DNA from: Bermanella sp044597725
GTDB taxonomy: Bacteria > Pseudomonadota > Gammaproteobacteria > Pseudomonadales > Oceanobacteraceae
Assembly (NCBI RefSeq): GCF_044597725.1
Contig: NZ_CP139003.1
Span: 1,798,001 to 1,862,000 of the forward strand
Reading direction: 5' to 3'
DNA length: 64,000 nt
Every line of letters starts with the position of its first letter. Positions within the stretch are counted from its first letter, which is position 1. The position numbers and the translations under genes were made by a program. Under the pieces are notes generated by a model. It was not told where the DNA came from. It made no database searches and saw nothing but the letters and a program-made list of their open reading frames with translations. Below are positions 25,116 through 33,722 of the stretch, piece by piece.

Positions 25116-25262
25116 AAGCGGCTAGCAAATAATACTTCATTAATTCTTCGACTAAACCCCGTGGCTATGTCACTTAAACACCCCCACCAATCAGCAATTA
25201 ACAAAGCTTCCTTAGGGGTATAAACTCCTGTCTCTACAATCGCAATATCCGTAGGAGTTTCA

Positions 25263-25490
25263 GTGGGTTATTTTCAGTATTTTGGTATCGATTGGTTGGC
25301 CATGGTTTTAACGTTCTTTGCGATTTGGCAGATTGGTAATCGTAATAAGTTCGGCTTTATTTTGATGATTATGGGAAATCTATGCTGGATTGCCCTTGGT
25401 TACATGACCGATAGCCTAGCTATGATGGTGGCGAATGCTACGTTTATTGCTATGAATGTACGGGCTATTGTTAAGTGGGTTCATAGCTAA
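25263..25490 (+). CDS. Small membrane protein, PnuC-like
   Basis: 75 residues from GTG 25263 with ribosome site TAGGAG. Two or three hydrophobic helices separated by IWQIGNRNKFGF, and the start YFQYFGIDWLAMVLTFFAIW, resemble single-repeat small proteins of the nicotinamide mononucleotide transporter (PnuC) group. The canonical PnuC is about three times longer, so the function is uncertain; it may oligomerise. The next gene starts immediately after its stop (TAAATG), suggesting co-expression with the dehydrogenase. Confidence 0.6.
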   Translation: MGYFQYFGIDWLAMVLTFFAIWQIGNRNKFGFILMIMGNLCWIALGYMTDSLAMMVANATFIAMNVRAIVKWVHS

Positions 25491-26426
25491 ATGATTTTGG
25501 TGCTAAGCGAAAAAGCCAAGGCTTATGAGGCGGTATTGGCGACAGAGTTGGGTGATAAGCACCGTGTTGTGTATTGCCGCTCTGTTAGCGAGTTAAGTGC
25601 CAGCCAGTGTAATGCGGTTGAGGTTGTCCTAGCCGACCCTGCGTTAATTGCCTCGCATTTTGCTCAGTTGCCTAATGTAAAGTGGGTTCAATCCACCTTT
25701 GCGGGAGTCGATGCCATTATCAAGCAAGGGCTACCCCATGGAGTGATATTAACCAACATTCGCGGTGTGTTTGGCCAAGCCATGGCCGAATATGTATTTG
25801 CCCAGCTTATTTCTCTTGAGCGCCATTTGCCAAGCTTGCATAGGCAGCAAAACAGCAAGCAGTGGCAGCCCCTTGAATATAAAACCTTGGCGGGTCGGCG
25901 TTTATTGTTGTTGGGTACAGGCTCTATTGCCCAGTCTATTGCTGGTATTGCTAAAGCGTTTGCCATGGAGGTTGAGGCGGTCAGTCGCTCGGGGCAAGCC
26001 AAGGCCGAGTTCGATGCAGTGTATCCGGTTGCTAAACTCAATGAGCGTCTCAATCAGGCCAATTATGTGGTCTCGGTTTTACCTTCAACTAACGACACTC
26101 AACATTTGATTGCGGCACCGCAATTTAAGGCTATGTTGGCCGATGCGGTGCTGGTTAATGTGGGTAGAGGTGCGGTGGTGGATGAAGTGGCCTTGCTAGA
26201 CGCGTTAAACACTGGGCAGTTGCGGCATGCGGTATTAGATGTATTCGAGCAAGAGCCGTTACCCCAAGATAGTGCGCTATGGTCTCACCCTAAGGTAACG
26301 CTTACCCCGCATTGTGCGGCGGTGAGTTTCCCCCACGAAATTGCTGGTGTGTTTATACATAACTTAAATAATTGGCTTAGTGGTAAGGCGCTTAACTATG
26401 TAGTGGATGTGCAGGCCGGATATTGA
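25491..26426 (+). CDS. D-2-hydroxyacid dehydrogenase, NAD(P)-dependent
   Basis: 311 residues of the glyoxylate/hydroxypyruvate reductase (GhrA-like) branch. The Rossmann glycine motif is LLLLGTGSIAQSIA. Catalytic residues: Arg in LVNVGRGAVVDE, Glu in DVFEQEPLP, His in LTPHCAAVS. Such enzymes reduce 2-oxoacids such as glyoxylate or hydroxypyruvate to D-hydroxyacids in the cytoplasm. The exact substrate is not evident. It starts directly after the PnuC-like gene. Confidence 0.88.
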   Translation: MILVLSEKAKAYEAVLATELGDKHRVVYCRSVSELSASQCNAVEVVLADPALIASHFAQLPNVKWVQSTFAGVDAIIKQGLPHGVILTNIRGVFGQAMAEYVFAQLISLERHLPSLHRQQNSKQWQPLEYKTLAGRRLLLLGTGSIAQSIAGIAKAFAMEVEAVSRSGQAKAEFDAVYPVAKLNERLNQANYVVSVLPSTNDTQHLIAAPQFKAMLADAVLVNVGRGAVVDEVALLDALNTGQLRHAVLDVFEQEPLPQDSALWSHPKVTLTPHCAAVSFPHEIAGVFIHNLNNWLSGKALNYVVDVQAGY

Positions 26427-26447
26427 TGAATTTATGCGCATTTTGCG

Positions 26448-26497
26448 TATAATGGCGCGCTTTGACCATTTAGCGTGACCGGGTTGCTCGGTCGTTT
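26448..26497 (+). promoter_or_regulatory. Promoter -10 box and leader hairpin before the thioesterase gene
   Basis: TATAAT at 26448-26453 is a perfect -10 box (the best -35, TTGATG at 26423, is spaced 19). About 24 bases later a 7-bp hairpin GACCGGG-TTG-CTCGGTC (26477-26493) is followed by GTTTT. This terminator-like element sits in the 5' leader of the thioesterase gene and could act as an attenuator. Confidence 0.45.
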
Positions 26498-26508
26498 TGA
26501 GAGTATGT

Positions 26509-26919
26509 ATGTTTGTTTCCCAAGTTAAAGTACGCGGTTATCACTTAGATATTTATCAGCATGTGAATAATGCTCGTTACCTTGAGTTTTTAGAAGAGGC
26601 CCGCTGGGGATTCTTCGAGCAATTCCCTTTGGCCGAAAAAGTACACGCCCATAATTATGCCTTTGTATTGGTGAATATTAATATTAATTACCGTCGCCCC
26701 GCGTTTGTGAATGAGGTGCTTGAAATTCGCACTCAGGTTTCTCGAATTGGTAATAAAAGCTGTACCATTTATCAAGCCATGGTGCTTAAAGGCACCGATA
26801 CGTTAGTGGCCGATGCCGATGTAACCTTTTGTGTCCTCGATCAAGAAGCTCACAAGGCGGTGGTGATCGAAGGTGAGATTCGTGAGTTGTTGCAAACCAT
26901 GTCGGCTGTGGATGGCTAA
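26509..26919 (+). CDS. Acyl-CoA thioesterase, FadM/YbgC type (hot-dog fold)
   Basis: 136 residues from ATG 26509 (an upstream TTG adds four residues but fits less well). The hot-dog signature is VRGYHLDIYQHVNNARYLEFLEEARW, with the catalytic Asp of the D-x-x-x-H-V-N-N motif; VLVNININYRRPA and VADADVTFCVLD follow. The run HVNNARYLEFLEEARW strongly recalls E. coli FadM, which hydrolyses long-chain acyl-CoAs during beta-oxidation. Confidence 0.87.
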   Translation: MFVSQVKVRGYHLDIYQHVNNARYLEFLEEARWGFFEQFPLAEKVHAHNYAFVLVNININYRRPAFVNEVLEIRTQVSRIGNKSCTIYQAMVLKGTDTLVADADVTFCVLDQEAHKAVVIEGEIRELLQTMSAVDG

Positions 26920-26979
26920 CAATTGCTTTGTTCTTTGCGTAAAATGCGCGCTTTATAATTTGTGTAGGTAATAGCTTAA

Positions 26980-27612
26980 ATGGCCCAGACCCTTGAAGAG
27001 CTTATGCAGCCAGTACTCGACTATTTACTGTGCGAAACGCCAGACCAGTGGCTGGAGGCTGCGTTGCAGTTTCCCGAAACCATTCTTATTGATCACGCCG
27101 CTAATGAATTGAAGGCCGCCCAGTCGGCCATGACGTTAATGTCGAAAAACCCGCACAAGATTGATGTGCTAAATAAGATGTCACGTTTAGCCCGTGAAGA
27201 GTTGGTGCATTTTGAGCAGGTTATGAAAATTCTCAAAAACCGGGGGATTAAATATCAGGCGTTAAAGGCGAGCCCCTATGCCGGTAAAATGGCCAAGTTT
27301 ATTCGCAATACCAACGAAGAAATCCTTGTCGATTCGCTGATTATTGGCAGTATAATTGAGGCGCGTTCGTGCGAGCGTTTTTATAAAATTTCATCTCATT
27401 TAGATGCCGAGTTAGAGAAGTTTTATTTGTCGCTTTTAAAATCTGAAGCGCGACACTTTACCGATTATCTAGGGCTTGCGCAAAAATACAGCAAAACGCC
27501 TATTGATGATCGTATTCAGTTCTTTTTAGAAAAAGAGCGTGATGCCATTATGTTGCCCGATAATCTTATGCGTCTGCATTCGGGCATGCCTACCGATAAT
27601 ATGCGAATTTAG
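26980..27612 (+). CDS. miaE: tRNA-(ms2io6A)-hydroxylase
   Basis: 210 residues, normal MiaE length. Diiron ferritin-like enzyme that hydroxylates the isopentenyl group of ms2i6A37 in tRNA using oxygen. Ligand-bearing segments: DHAANELKAAQSA, REELVHFEQVM, SIIEARSCERFY, SEARHFTDYL. A TATAAT at 26954-26959 lies 20 bases upstream. The stop codon overlaps the stop of the convergent TonB-like gene by three bases. Confidence 0.93.
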   Translation: MAQTLEELMQPVLDYLLCETPDQWLEAALQFPETILIDHAANELKAAQSAMTLMSKNPHKIDVLNKMSRLAREELVHFEQVMKILKNRGIKYQALKASPYAGKMAKFIRNTNEEILVDSLIIGSIIEARSCERFYKISSHLDAELEKFYLSLLKSEARHFTDYLGLAQKYSKTPIDDRIQFFLEKERDAIMLPDNLMRLHSGMPTDNMRI

Positions 27613-28229
27613 TTTGAAGGCTCGCTTGCTTCATGGCTAACAGAGAATGTTATTCTGAGCGGGCGTTGCGTAATGTTGTTTGGTAATGGTGGGTAGGGGT
27701 TTGCGTTTAGCACCTTGCTTTCTACCCATTTTCTATACTGCTCATTTCCCTGTACCTGTTTTATTTCTACCTGATACATAATGCCAGCTTGCATAATACT
27801 GGCATGAATATCGACTTTTCCTAAGCTGGGTGACGGCCCCATGTGCGCCAATAAATGTTGTATTAACGTGTGTCGGTATTCATCGGTTGGTGTGTCTGAT
27901 TGTGCATTTTGTTTGATGGTTGAACCTGTAGATTGCATTGCCACTTGTGGTGGTTGAGCTTTGGTGTTTTGCGTGATTTTGGGTTCTTCTATAGTTTCAG
28001 TGGTGGGTGGTGAATGGGTTTTATTGGCTGTTTGTGGAAGAGGAGGTTCGGTTTGTGTGACACTTGTTTGTTTGGTTGCGTGTTTACGGGTTTGCTCTTC
28101 CAATAAAATAACGTGCTGCGAGCCTTTGCTAGAGGCTTTAGGGTGAAAATAGGGAATGGATAGAAATAGAAGCCCATGCAGCGCCGCTGAAAAAACAATT
28201 GCGTAGATCAGTGTCGAGTAGCTGGGCAT
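27609..28229 (-). CDS. TonB-like periplasm-spanning protein
   Basis: 206 residues. One N-terminal membrane helix (about 8-25, YAIVFSAALHGLLFLSI) is followed by a Thr/Pro/Gln-rich linker (about 45-120) and a C-terminal domain of ~80 residues (YRHTLIQHLLAHMGPSPSLG ... QYRKWVESKVLNANPYPPLP ... LRITFSVSH) that has the TonB/TolA C-terminal pattern. No exbB/exbD neighbour. The local gene order is convergent with miaE (stops overlap). It may be an orphan TonB homologue served by ExbB/ExbD encoded elsewhere. Confidence 0.7.
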   Translation of the reverse strand: MPSYSTLIYAIVFSAALHGLLFLSIPYFHPKASSKGSQHVILLEEQTRKHATKQTSVTQTEPPLPQTANKTHSPPTTETIEEPKITQNTKAQPPQVAMQSTGSTIKQNAQSDTPTDEYRHTLIQHLLAHMGPSPSLGKVDIHASIMQAGIMYQVEIKQVQGNEQYRKWVESKVLNANPYPPLPNNITQRPLRITFSVSHEASEPSN

Positions 28230-28247
28230 TCTAGTTCACTGTTTAAT

Positions 28248-28655
28248 TTACTTGCTTATAAGCTGGTGGATTTTAGCCCCTGTCATCATGGCAAAAACAA
28301 AAATCACAACGTCGGTGTAACCATAGCTAAGTGCGGCAATGGCCGGCCCTGGGCAATAGCCCACCAGTGCCCAGCCTAAACCAAACAGCACGGCACCACC
28401 AATGAGTTTTTTGTCTATTTTGCTTGAGTTGGGTGTGTGAAAGCGCGCGCTTAGTGCAGGCTTTCCAATGCGTATGGCCCACTGAAACCCAGGGATAGCA
28501 ACCGCTAATGCGCCAATCATAACGAACATCAGGCTTGGGTCCCAAGCTCCAGCAACATCCAAAAAGCTTTGTACGCGTTCTGGGTTGTTCATGTCGCTGG
28601 CGGCAAGGCCGGCACCAAATAATAGCCCGCTTACTATTGAGATAATTAAATACAT
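28248..28655 (-). CDS. YeeE/YedE-family half transporter B (thiosulfate/sulfur-compound transport)
   Basis: 135 residues with about four membrane helices and the conserved cysteine motif GYCPGPAIAAL of the YeeE/YedE (TsuA) family. In that family conserved cysteines pass thiosulfate or persulfide through the membrane. It starts 4 bases after the stop of the partner gene (28660-29103), so the two halves together would match the full-length two-repeat protein, as in PmpA/PmpB pairs. Confidence 0.87.
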   Translation of the reverse strand: MYLIISIVSGLLFGAGLAASDMNNPERVQSFLDVAGAWDPSLMFVMIGALAVAIPGFQWAIRIGKPALSARFHTPNSSKIDKKLIGGAVLFGLGWALVGYCPGPAIAALSYGYTDVVIFVFAMMTGAKIHQLISK

Positions 28656-28659
28656 GGGT

Positions 28660-29103
28660 TTATACCTCTAGGCCAAAAATGTGTTTGGCTAAATAAAGGC
28701 ATGCAATGGCGGTTGCCATAAATACCAGTGTGGCGGTAATGGAGCGAGGTGAAAAACGTGCGATTCCGGCAATGCCATGACCGCTCGTGCAACCATTGCT
28801 CATGGATGTGCCAAAACCAACCAATAGCCCCGCAATGATAAGAATTGGCAGGGAGCTATTTGGAGCTGGGGGAAACGCGGTGCCCGAAAACAGGTGAAAC
28901 AATTGAGTGCCAATTATCATGGAAACTAAAAATGCGATGCGCCAGATATTGTTACGCGCCGATGTTGCCATAAGTGAAAAGGCCATGCCGCAAATACCTG
29001 CGATTCGGCCGTTAAAGTAAAAAAGCAGGGTGCTGGCAAGGCCAATAAGTACACCGCCACCTAAAACGTGGCCCCAAGCCACCGATTGAAAGGGTTCTAG
29101 CAT
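28660..29103 (-). CDS. YeeE/YedE-family half transporter A
   Basis: 147 residues, membrane protein with four or five helices and the cysteine motif SNGCTSGHGIAGIARFSPRS, the first-repeat signature of YeeE/YedE. Two-gene (split) versions are often found beside persulfide-sensing ArsR regulators and sulfur dioxygenases. Here the pair stands between a TonB-like gene and rnt, but a BigR/SqrR-like regulator is encoded about 19 kb away in the same window. Confidence 0.87.
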   Translation of the reverse strand: MLEPFQSVAWGHVLGGGVLIGLASTLLFYFNGRIAGICGMAFSLMATSARNNIWRIAFLVSMIIGTQLFHLFSGTAFPPAPNSSLPILIIAGLLVGFGTSMSNGCTSGHGIAGIARFSPRSITATLVFMATAIACLYLAKHIFGLEV

Positions 29104-29134
29104 GGTTGTCTCGAATATAAGGGGTTGTTATTCG

Positions 29135-29791
29135 TTATTCTGATTCATTCATGTGCTTGCGTTTGGCCCATTCCCAGCCACCCATGTGTTGCCATTGGTT
29201 AACAATAAGGGCAAATAGCTCGGCGGTTTTTTCGGTATCGTAAAGGGCGCTGTGGGCGGCTTTATTGTCAAACTCAATGCCGGCAAGCTTGCACGAGCGA
29301 GCCAGCACTGTGTGGCCAAGGGCTAGGCCGCATAGGGTAGCGGTATCAAAACCCGAAAAAGGGTGAAATGGGCTGCGTTTAATGTCGTTGCGAGCAATGG
29401 CGGCATTAATAAAACCAAGGTCAAAATGGGCGTTGTGCCCCACAAGAATGGCGCGTTTGCAGCCTTTTACTTTTATCGCTTTGCGTATGGTTTTAAACAT
29501 AGCGTTTAGTGCGGTGTCTTCGTCCTCTGCATCTCGCTCGGGGTCGAATGGGTCGATGCCGGTGAAATCGAGGGCGCTTTGTTCTATGTTGGCGCCTTCA
29601 AAAGGCTTGATATGAGCCGACATGGTAGGGCCCGGGACCATCATGCCTTTTTCGTCCATGTCCATTATGACCATGGCCACTTCTAGCAGGGCGTCTGTCT
29701 GTGCGTTGAATCCGGCGGTTTCTACATCTACTACAACGGGCAGATAGCCGCGGAAACGAGAAACCATTGGATCTTCAAAAAAATCACCCAT
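29135..29791 (-). CDS. rnt: Ribonuclease T
   Basis: 218 residues from the ATG at 29791; an in-frame ATG 10 codons upstream lacks a ribosome site, while AAGG precedes 29791 and the start MGDFFEDPMVSRFRGYLPVV matches known RNase T. DEDD exonuclease: VVDVETAGFN (DxE), VGHNAHFDLGF (third acidic residue) and the final HSALYDTEKTAELF (HxxxD) are all present. It trims tRNA and 23S/5S rRNA 3' ends. In Pseudomonas, rnt lies close to motY, as here (divergent). Confidence 0.94.
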   Translation of the reverse strand: MGDFFEDPMVSRFRGYLPVVVDVETAGFNAQTDALLEVAMVIMDMDEKGMMVPGPTMSAHIKPFEGANIEQSALDFTGIDPFDPERDAEDEDTALNAMFKTIRKAIKVKGCKRAILVGHNAHFDLGFINAAIARNDIKRSPFHPFSGFDTATLCGLALGHTVLARSCKLAGIEFDNKAAHSALYDTEKTAELFALIVNQWQHMGGWEWAKRKHMNESE

Positions 29792-29922
29792 GTGAAGCCT
29801 TATTATGCAAAATTGCCGCATTGTAACGCATCTAGTTAGTTCATTCAGCTATACGGGATTGAAGTTTTTCAAAAATCGGCCGATAACTAGGTATTAGTGT
29901 TTTTGTATTGGGTTGGCTGTCC

Positions 29923-30804
29923 ATGAGATTGCTTGTTTGCTTGTTGTTGAGTGTCTATGCCAGCGGTGTTCTGGCACTGATGTTTCAGGCGCCGGTGGAA
30001 AAAACCGAGTGGCGTTTGAGCCCGTCTATTTTTGAGTGTGAGTTTACTCAGCCTATACCTAATTACGGCGAGGCTGTTTTTTACCATGAAGCAGGGGAGG
30101 ATCTTTTATTTCACCTTCGCCCTAAAAAGCAGCTTATGGCCCCCGGTAAAGCAGCCCTGCATATAGAACCGCCCCAGTGGTTGCCAAGCCATATGGCTGA
30201 AGACTTGGGTTTGTTAGATGTTACCCGCGAACGTCGCACGGTAATGGTTGATCATGATAGGGCAAATAAAATGATGCAGAGCCTAATGCAGGGGCTGCGT
30301 CCTACTTTTACCCGTCGAGCCCGTTATGATGGTCAAGAGTCCATTCGTGTGGCGGTGTCTCCTGCTAATTTCAATAATTTCTATAACGACTACCTAGGAT
30401 GTGTGGCGGGTTTGCTGCCGGTTAATTTTGGTCAGGTTGCTCGCAGTAAGGTCTTGTTTTCCGGTGGTGGTAGCGGACTTACCCCAGAGGCCAAAAAAGC
30501 CTTAGATATGCTGATTTTGTATGTAAAAGCCGACCCAGAAGTGGAGGCTATTTATATTGATGGGCATAGCGATAGTGCGGGGCGCCGTTATAATAATAGG
30601 CGCTTATCGGAAGAGCGGGCATTGCGTGTGAATGAATACCTAATTGATAGGGGGTTAGACCCTTCGCTCATTACCACTCGCTACCATGGTGAGCGTTACC
30701 CTGTTGCCAGTAATAATACGGCTGCAGGTAGGGCGCAAAACCGCCGTGTGACTATACGCTTAGAAAAGCCTAATGAAGAGCTGGAGGCTCGGCTCGATTA
30801 CTAG
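29923..30804 (+). CDS. motY: MotY-like flagellar T-ring / OmpA-family protein
   Basis: 293 residues from ATG 29923 (a TTG five codons earlier is weaker). Signal peptide to about residue 20 (LLVCLLLSVYASGVLA). The N-terminal half shows the MotY domain pattern (SPSIFECEFTQPIPNYGEAVF ... FNNFYNDYLGCVAGLLPVNF). The C-terminal OmpA-like peptidoglycan-binding domain contains IYIDGHSDSAGRRYNNRRLS and AAGRAQNRRVTI. MotY forms the T ring that anchors the stator of polar flagella. The divergent rnt neighbour matches pseudomonad synteny, which supports MotY over a generic OmpA protein. Confidence 0.87.
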   Translation: MRLLVCLLLSVYASGVLALMFQAPVEKTEWRLSPSIFECEFTQPIPNYGEAVFYHEAGEDLLFHLRPKKQLMAPGKAALHIEPPQWLPSHMAEDLGLLDVTRERRTVMVDHDRANKMMQSLMQGLRPTFTRRARYDGQESIRVAVSPANFNNFYNDYLGCVAGLLPVNFGQVARSKVLFSGGGSGLTPEAKKALDMLILYVKADPEVEAIYIDGHSDSAGRRYNNRRLSEERALRVNEYLIDRGLDPSLITTRYHGERYPVASNNTAAGRAQNRRVTIRLEKPNEELEARLDY

Positions 30805-30812
30805 TATGATTA

Positions 30813-30828
30813 CTGTATGTAATTACAG
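30813..30828 (+). promoter_or_regulatory. LexA (SOS) box of dinB
   Basis: CTGTATGTAATTACAG has the exact CTGT-N8-ACAG layout of the gammaproteobacterial SOS box and lies 10 bases before the dinB ATG, so LexA bound here would cover the start of the transcript or the promoter. Confidence 0.9.
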
Positions 30829-30838
30829 TGGTTGAATC

Positions 30839-31870
30839 ATGGCGCGCCAAGTTCTTCATATAGATTGCGATTGCTTTTTTGCCGCGGTTGAAATGCGTGA
30901 TGAGCCTTTATATCGCAATATCCCCTTAGCCATTGGCGGTGCCAGTGACCGCCGTGGTGTTATTTCAACATGCAATTATTCTGCTCGTCGCTATGGTGTG
31001 CGCAGTGCCATGGCGTCTTCTCAGGCGTTAAAGTTGTGCCCCGACCTCAAGCTTATTCGTGGCAATATGGAGAAATACCGCCAAGTGTCCAAGCAGGTTA
31101 TGGAGATTATTGAATCCTACGGTTTGTTGTTTGAGCAAATTTCCATAGATGAGGCGTATATTGAGTTGGCCCCTCATAGCCCTGGTCAGTTGGTGGCGCA
31201 GCAAATTCGTCAGCAAGTAGAAGCAGAAATAGGTATTACTGTATCGGTGGGTATTGCGGCTAATAAGTACCTTGCCAAAATTGCCAGCGATTGGCGCAAG
31301 CCTAATGGTCAGTTTGCTATTAATGAAGCTCATACGGCTGAATTTTTACAGTCTCTCAGTGTTTCTAAAATTCCCGGTGTTGGGCCCAAAAGTGCCGAGC
31401 GTTTAGCCAATATGGGGTTTTATACCTGTGGCGATATTCAGGCTTTGTCTTTGCAGTTTCTAATAAAACGCTTTGGGCAGTTTGGTCATACCTTGTATGA
31501 GCGAAGTCGAGGGATTGATGATCGGCCGCTGAGTAATGAGCGAGAACGTAAATCATTGAGTGTCGAGCGAACATTTGACCGAGACTTACAAGACACGCAA
31601 GAGTTGGTGGATGTTGCCCACGATTTATGGGAGAAGTTCCAAACCCGTATGCAGGCTAGTGGTATTCAGGCCGATCACGTTACGCCATTTGTTAAAGTAA
31701 AATTTGCCGATTTTCAAATCACCACGCTTTCCGATCATGCTAAGGCGGTAAGTGCCGATAGTTTTATCGAACTCCTTATCACTGCTCGAAAAAGACAAGA
31801 TAAAACCATTCGCCTTATCGGTTTGGGTGCGCGTTTAAAGCAGAACCAATCTCAGCTTTCATTATTTTGA
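30839..31870 (+). CDS. dinB: DNA polymerase IV
   Basis: 343 residues (E. coli 351). Y-family translesion polymerase. Catalytic carboxylates in LHIDCDCFFAAVE (residues ~6-18) and QISIDEAYIEL; the steric region CNYSARRYGVRSAM; the helix-hairpin-helix IPGVGPKSAERLANMG; the little-finger domain LSVERTFDRDLQD. The gene ends in QSQLSLF, a good beta-clamp binding motif (QLxLF). It is preceded by a LexA box, so damage-inducible. Confidence 0.96.
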   Translation: MARQVLHIDCDCFFAAVEMRDEPLYRNIPLAIGGASDRRGVISTCNYSARRYGVRSAMASSQALKLCPDLKLIRGNMEKYRQVSKQVMEIIESYGLLFEQISIDEAYIELAPHSPGQLVAQQIRQQVEAEIGITVSVGIAANKYLAKIASDWRKPNGQFAINEAHTAEFLQSLSVSKIPGVGPKSAERLANMGFYTCGDIQALSLQFLIKRFGQFGHTLYERSRGIDDRPLSNERERKSLSVERTFDRDLQDTQELVDVAHDLWEKFQTRMQASGIQADHVTPFVKVKFADFQITTLSDHAKAVSADSFIELLITARKRQDKTIRLIGLGARLKQNQSQLSLF

Positions 31871-31928
31871 TGTAATTTAGGGTACACTGCCAGCAGAGCA
31901 AGACCATAGATAGGAATAAAAAGCAGTT

Positions 31929-33722
31929 ATGCGAGGCATGAGCTCGGATTTCGATCCAAATAAAAAAATTGATTGGTCCATCGTAAAGCAAATGGGGCCA
32001 TATTTGTTCGAATATCGTTATCGAATTGCTTTGGCTATCTTGTGTCTTATTGCTGCAAAAGTAGCCAGTGTTGCCATGCCGTTTGTGCTCAAGCATGTGG
32101 TGGATGATTTAAACACTCAGCTCGATACCCTCGAAATAGCCCTTGTGACTGTGCCTATTGCCTTGTTGTTGGCCTATGGTGTTATTCGTTTTGCAAACGT
32201 TGTGCTGGGTCAGGTGCGCGATACGTTATTTGGTCGAGTAACTGAGCACGCCATGCGTCGAGTTGGGTTGCGTGTATTTGAGCATCTGCATCAGTTAGAT
32301 TTAGCATTTCATTTAAATAGGCGTACAGGTGGGTTGTCTCGCGATATTGAGCGCGGTACCACGGGTATTAGCTTTTTAATGCGTTTTTTGGTGTTCAATA
32401 TCATTCCCACATTTCTTGAGTTGATAATCGTAATGGGTGTGTTGTGGTTTGAATACCGTATTGAGTTTGCGCTTATTATTCTTTTTTCGGTGGTGGTCTA
32501 TGTTTGGTTTTCTAAAGTTACCACCGATTGGCGCACCAAGTTTATTCGTGAAGCCAATGATGCAGACAATCAGTCGAATACGCGCGCGATAGATAGCCTT
32601 ATTAATTTTGAAACCGTTAAGTACTTTGCTAACGAGCAATATGAAGCGCGTTTATATGATGAGAACCTGGCTTATTGGGAACAGGCGCGGCGTAAAAACA
32701 GGTTAACCTTGTTCTTTTTAAATGCGGGTCAAATGCTTATTGTCAGTGCCTCCATGACGGCTATGTTATTGCTGGCAGCTTATGAAGTAAGTCGCGGTGT
32801 TATGACCATTGGTGATTTTGTATTGGTTAATGCATTTATGATGCAAATCTTTGTGCCGTTAAATTTTTTAGGTTTTGTGTATCGCGAAATTAAAAGCGCA
32901 ATGACCAATATTGAAAGAATGTTTGGCTTGCTTAAGGTTAAACCTAAAGTGACCGATCTTGATGATGCGCAAGACTTAAAAGTAAGTAAGGGTATTATTG
33001 AATTTGAAGAGGTTTATTTTTCATACGATGAGCGGCCAATTATAAACGGCGTGAACTTTACTGTGCCTAAGGGGCAAAAGTTGGCGTTAGTAGGAAGCAG
33101 TGGTGCAGGGAAGTCGACCCTAGGTAAGCTGTTATTTCGGTTTTATGATGTTGATCAAGGTTGTATTTTAATTGATGGTCAAGATATAAGGTCAGTAACC
33201 CAGCATAGCTTGCGTCAGGCTATTGGTGTGGTACCGCAGGATTGTGTGTTGTTTAACACGAGTTTATTAGAAAATGTCCGCTATGGTCGCCCCGATGCGA
33301 CAGAAGAGCAAGTTGATGAAGCACTTAAGTTGGCTTTCCTCTATGAGTTTGTATCTCAATTACCCGATGGTGTGCATACTCAAGTAGGTGAGCGAGGGTT
33401 AAAATTATCGGGTGGCGAAAAGCAGCGAGTGGCTATAGCGCGCACCATTTTAAAGCAACCCTATATATTACTATTTGATGAAGCCACTAGTGCTCTAGAT
33501 AGCAATAGCGAAAAAGCGGTGCTAAGAGCAATAAAAAATGTATCTGCCGAGAAAACGTCGGTGGTGATTGCCCACAGATTGTCTACCATAGTCGATGCAG
33601 ACATTATTGTGGTATTAGATAAAGGGAAGATTGTTGAGCGTGGTTCCCATAAACAATTGCTTGAGCAGCAGGGTATTTATGCGCAATTATGGACAATACA
33701 GCAGCATGAGGAGTTAGCTTAA
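31929..33722 (+). CDS. Atm1/HMT1-type ABC exporter (fused permease and ATPase)
   Basis: 597 residues: six membrane helices (about 25-310) followed by a nucleotide-binding domain. Walker A GSSGAGKSTLGKL, Q-loop VVPQDCVLF, signature LSGGEKQRVAIAR, Walker B ILLFDEATSALD, H-loop IAHRLSTI. The coupling segments GGLSRDIERGT and INFETVKYFANE are marks of the Atm1/ABCB7 group, which exports glutathione-related or metal-thiolate compounds. xni follows directly after its stop. Confidence 0.9.
   Translation: MRGMSSDFDPNKKIDWSIVKQMGPYLFEYRYRIALAILCLIAAKVASVAMPFVLKHVVDDLNTQLDTLEIALVTVPIALLLAYGVIRFANVVLGQVRDTLFGRVTEHAMRRVGLRVFEHLHQLDLAFHLNRRTGGLSRDIERGTTGISFLMRFLVFNIIPTFLELIIVMGVLWFEYRIEFALIILFSVVVYVWFSKVTTDWRTKFIREANDADNQSNTRAIDSLINFETVKYFANEQYEARLYDENLAYWEQARRKNRLTLFFLNAGQMLIVSASMTAMLLLAAYEVSRGVMTIGDFVLVNAFMMQIFVPLNFLGFVYREIKSAMTNIERMFGLLKVKPKVTDLDDAQDLKVSKGIIEFEEVYFSYDERPIINGVNFTVPKGQKLALVGSSGAGKSTLGKLLFRFYDVDQGCILIDGQDIRSVTQHSLRQAIGVVPQDCVLFNTSLLENVRYGRPDATEEQVDEALKLAFLYEFVSQLPDGVHTQVGERGLKLSGGEKQRVAIARTILKQPYILLFDEATSALDSNSEKAVLRAIKNVSAEKTSVVIAHRLSTIVDADIIVVLDKGKIVERGSHKQLLEQQGIYAQLWTIQQHEELA

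Noticed and set aside
23392..25262. Integrated element using tRNA-Pro as attachment site
   Set aside because: No integrase gene and no duplicate of the tRNA 3' end were seen downstream, so an integrative element cannot be supported even though a toxin-antitoxin remnant is present.
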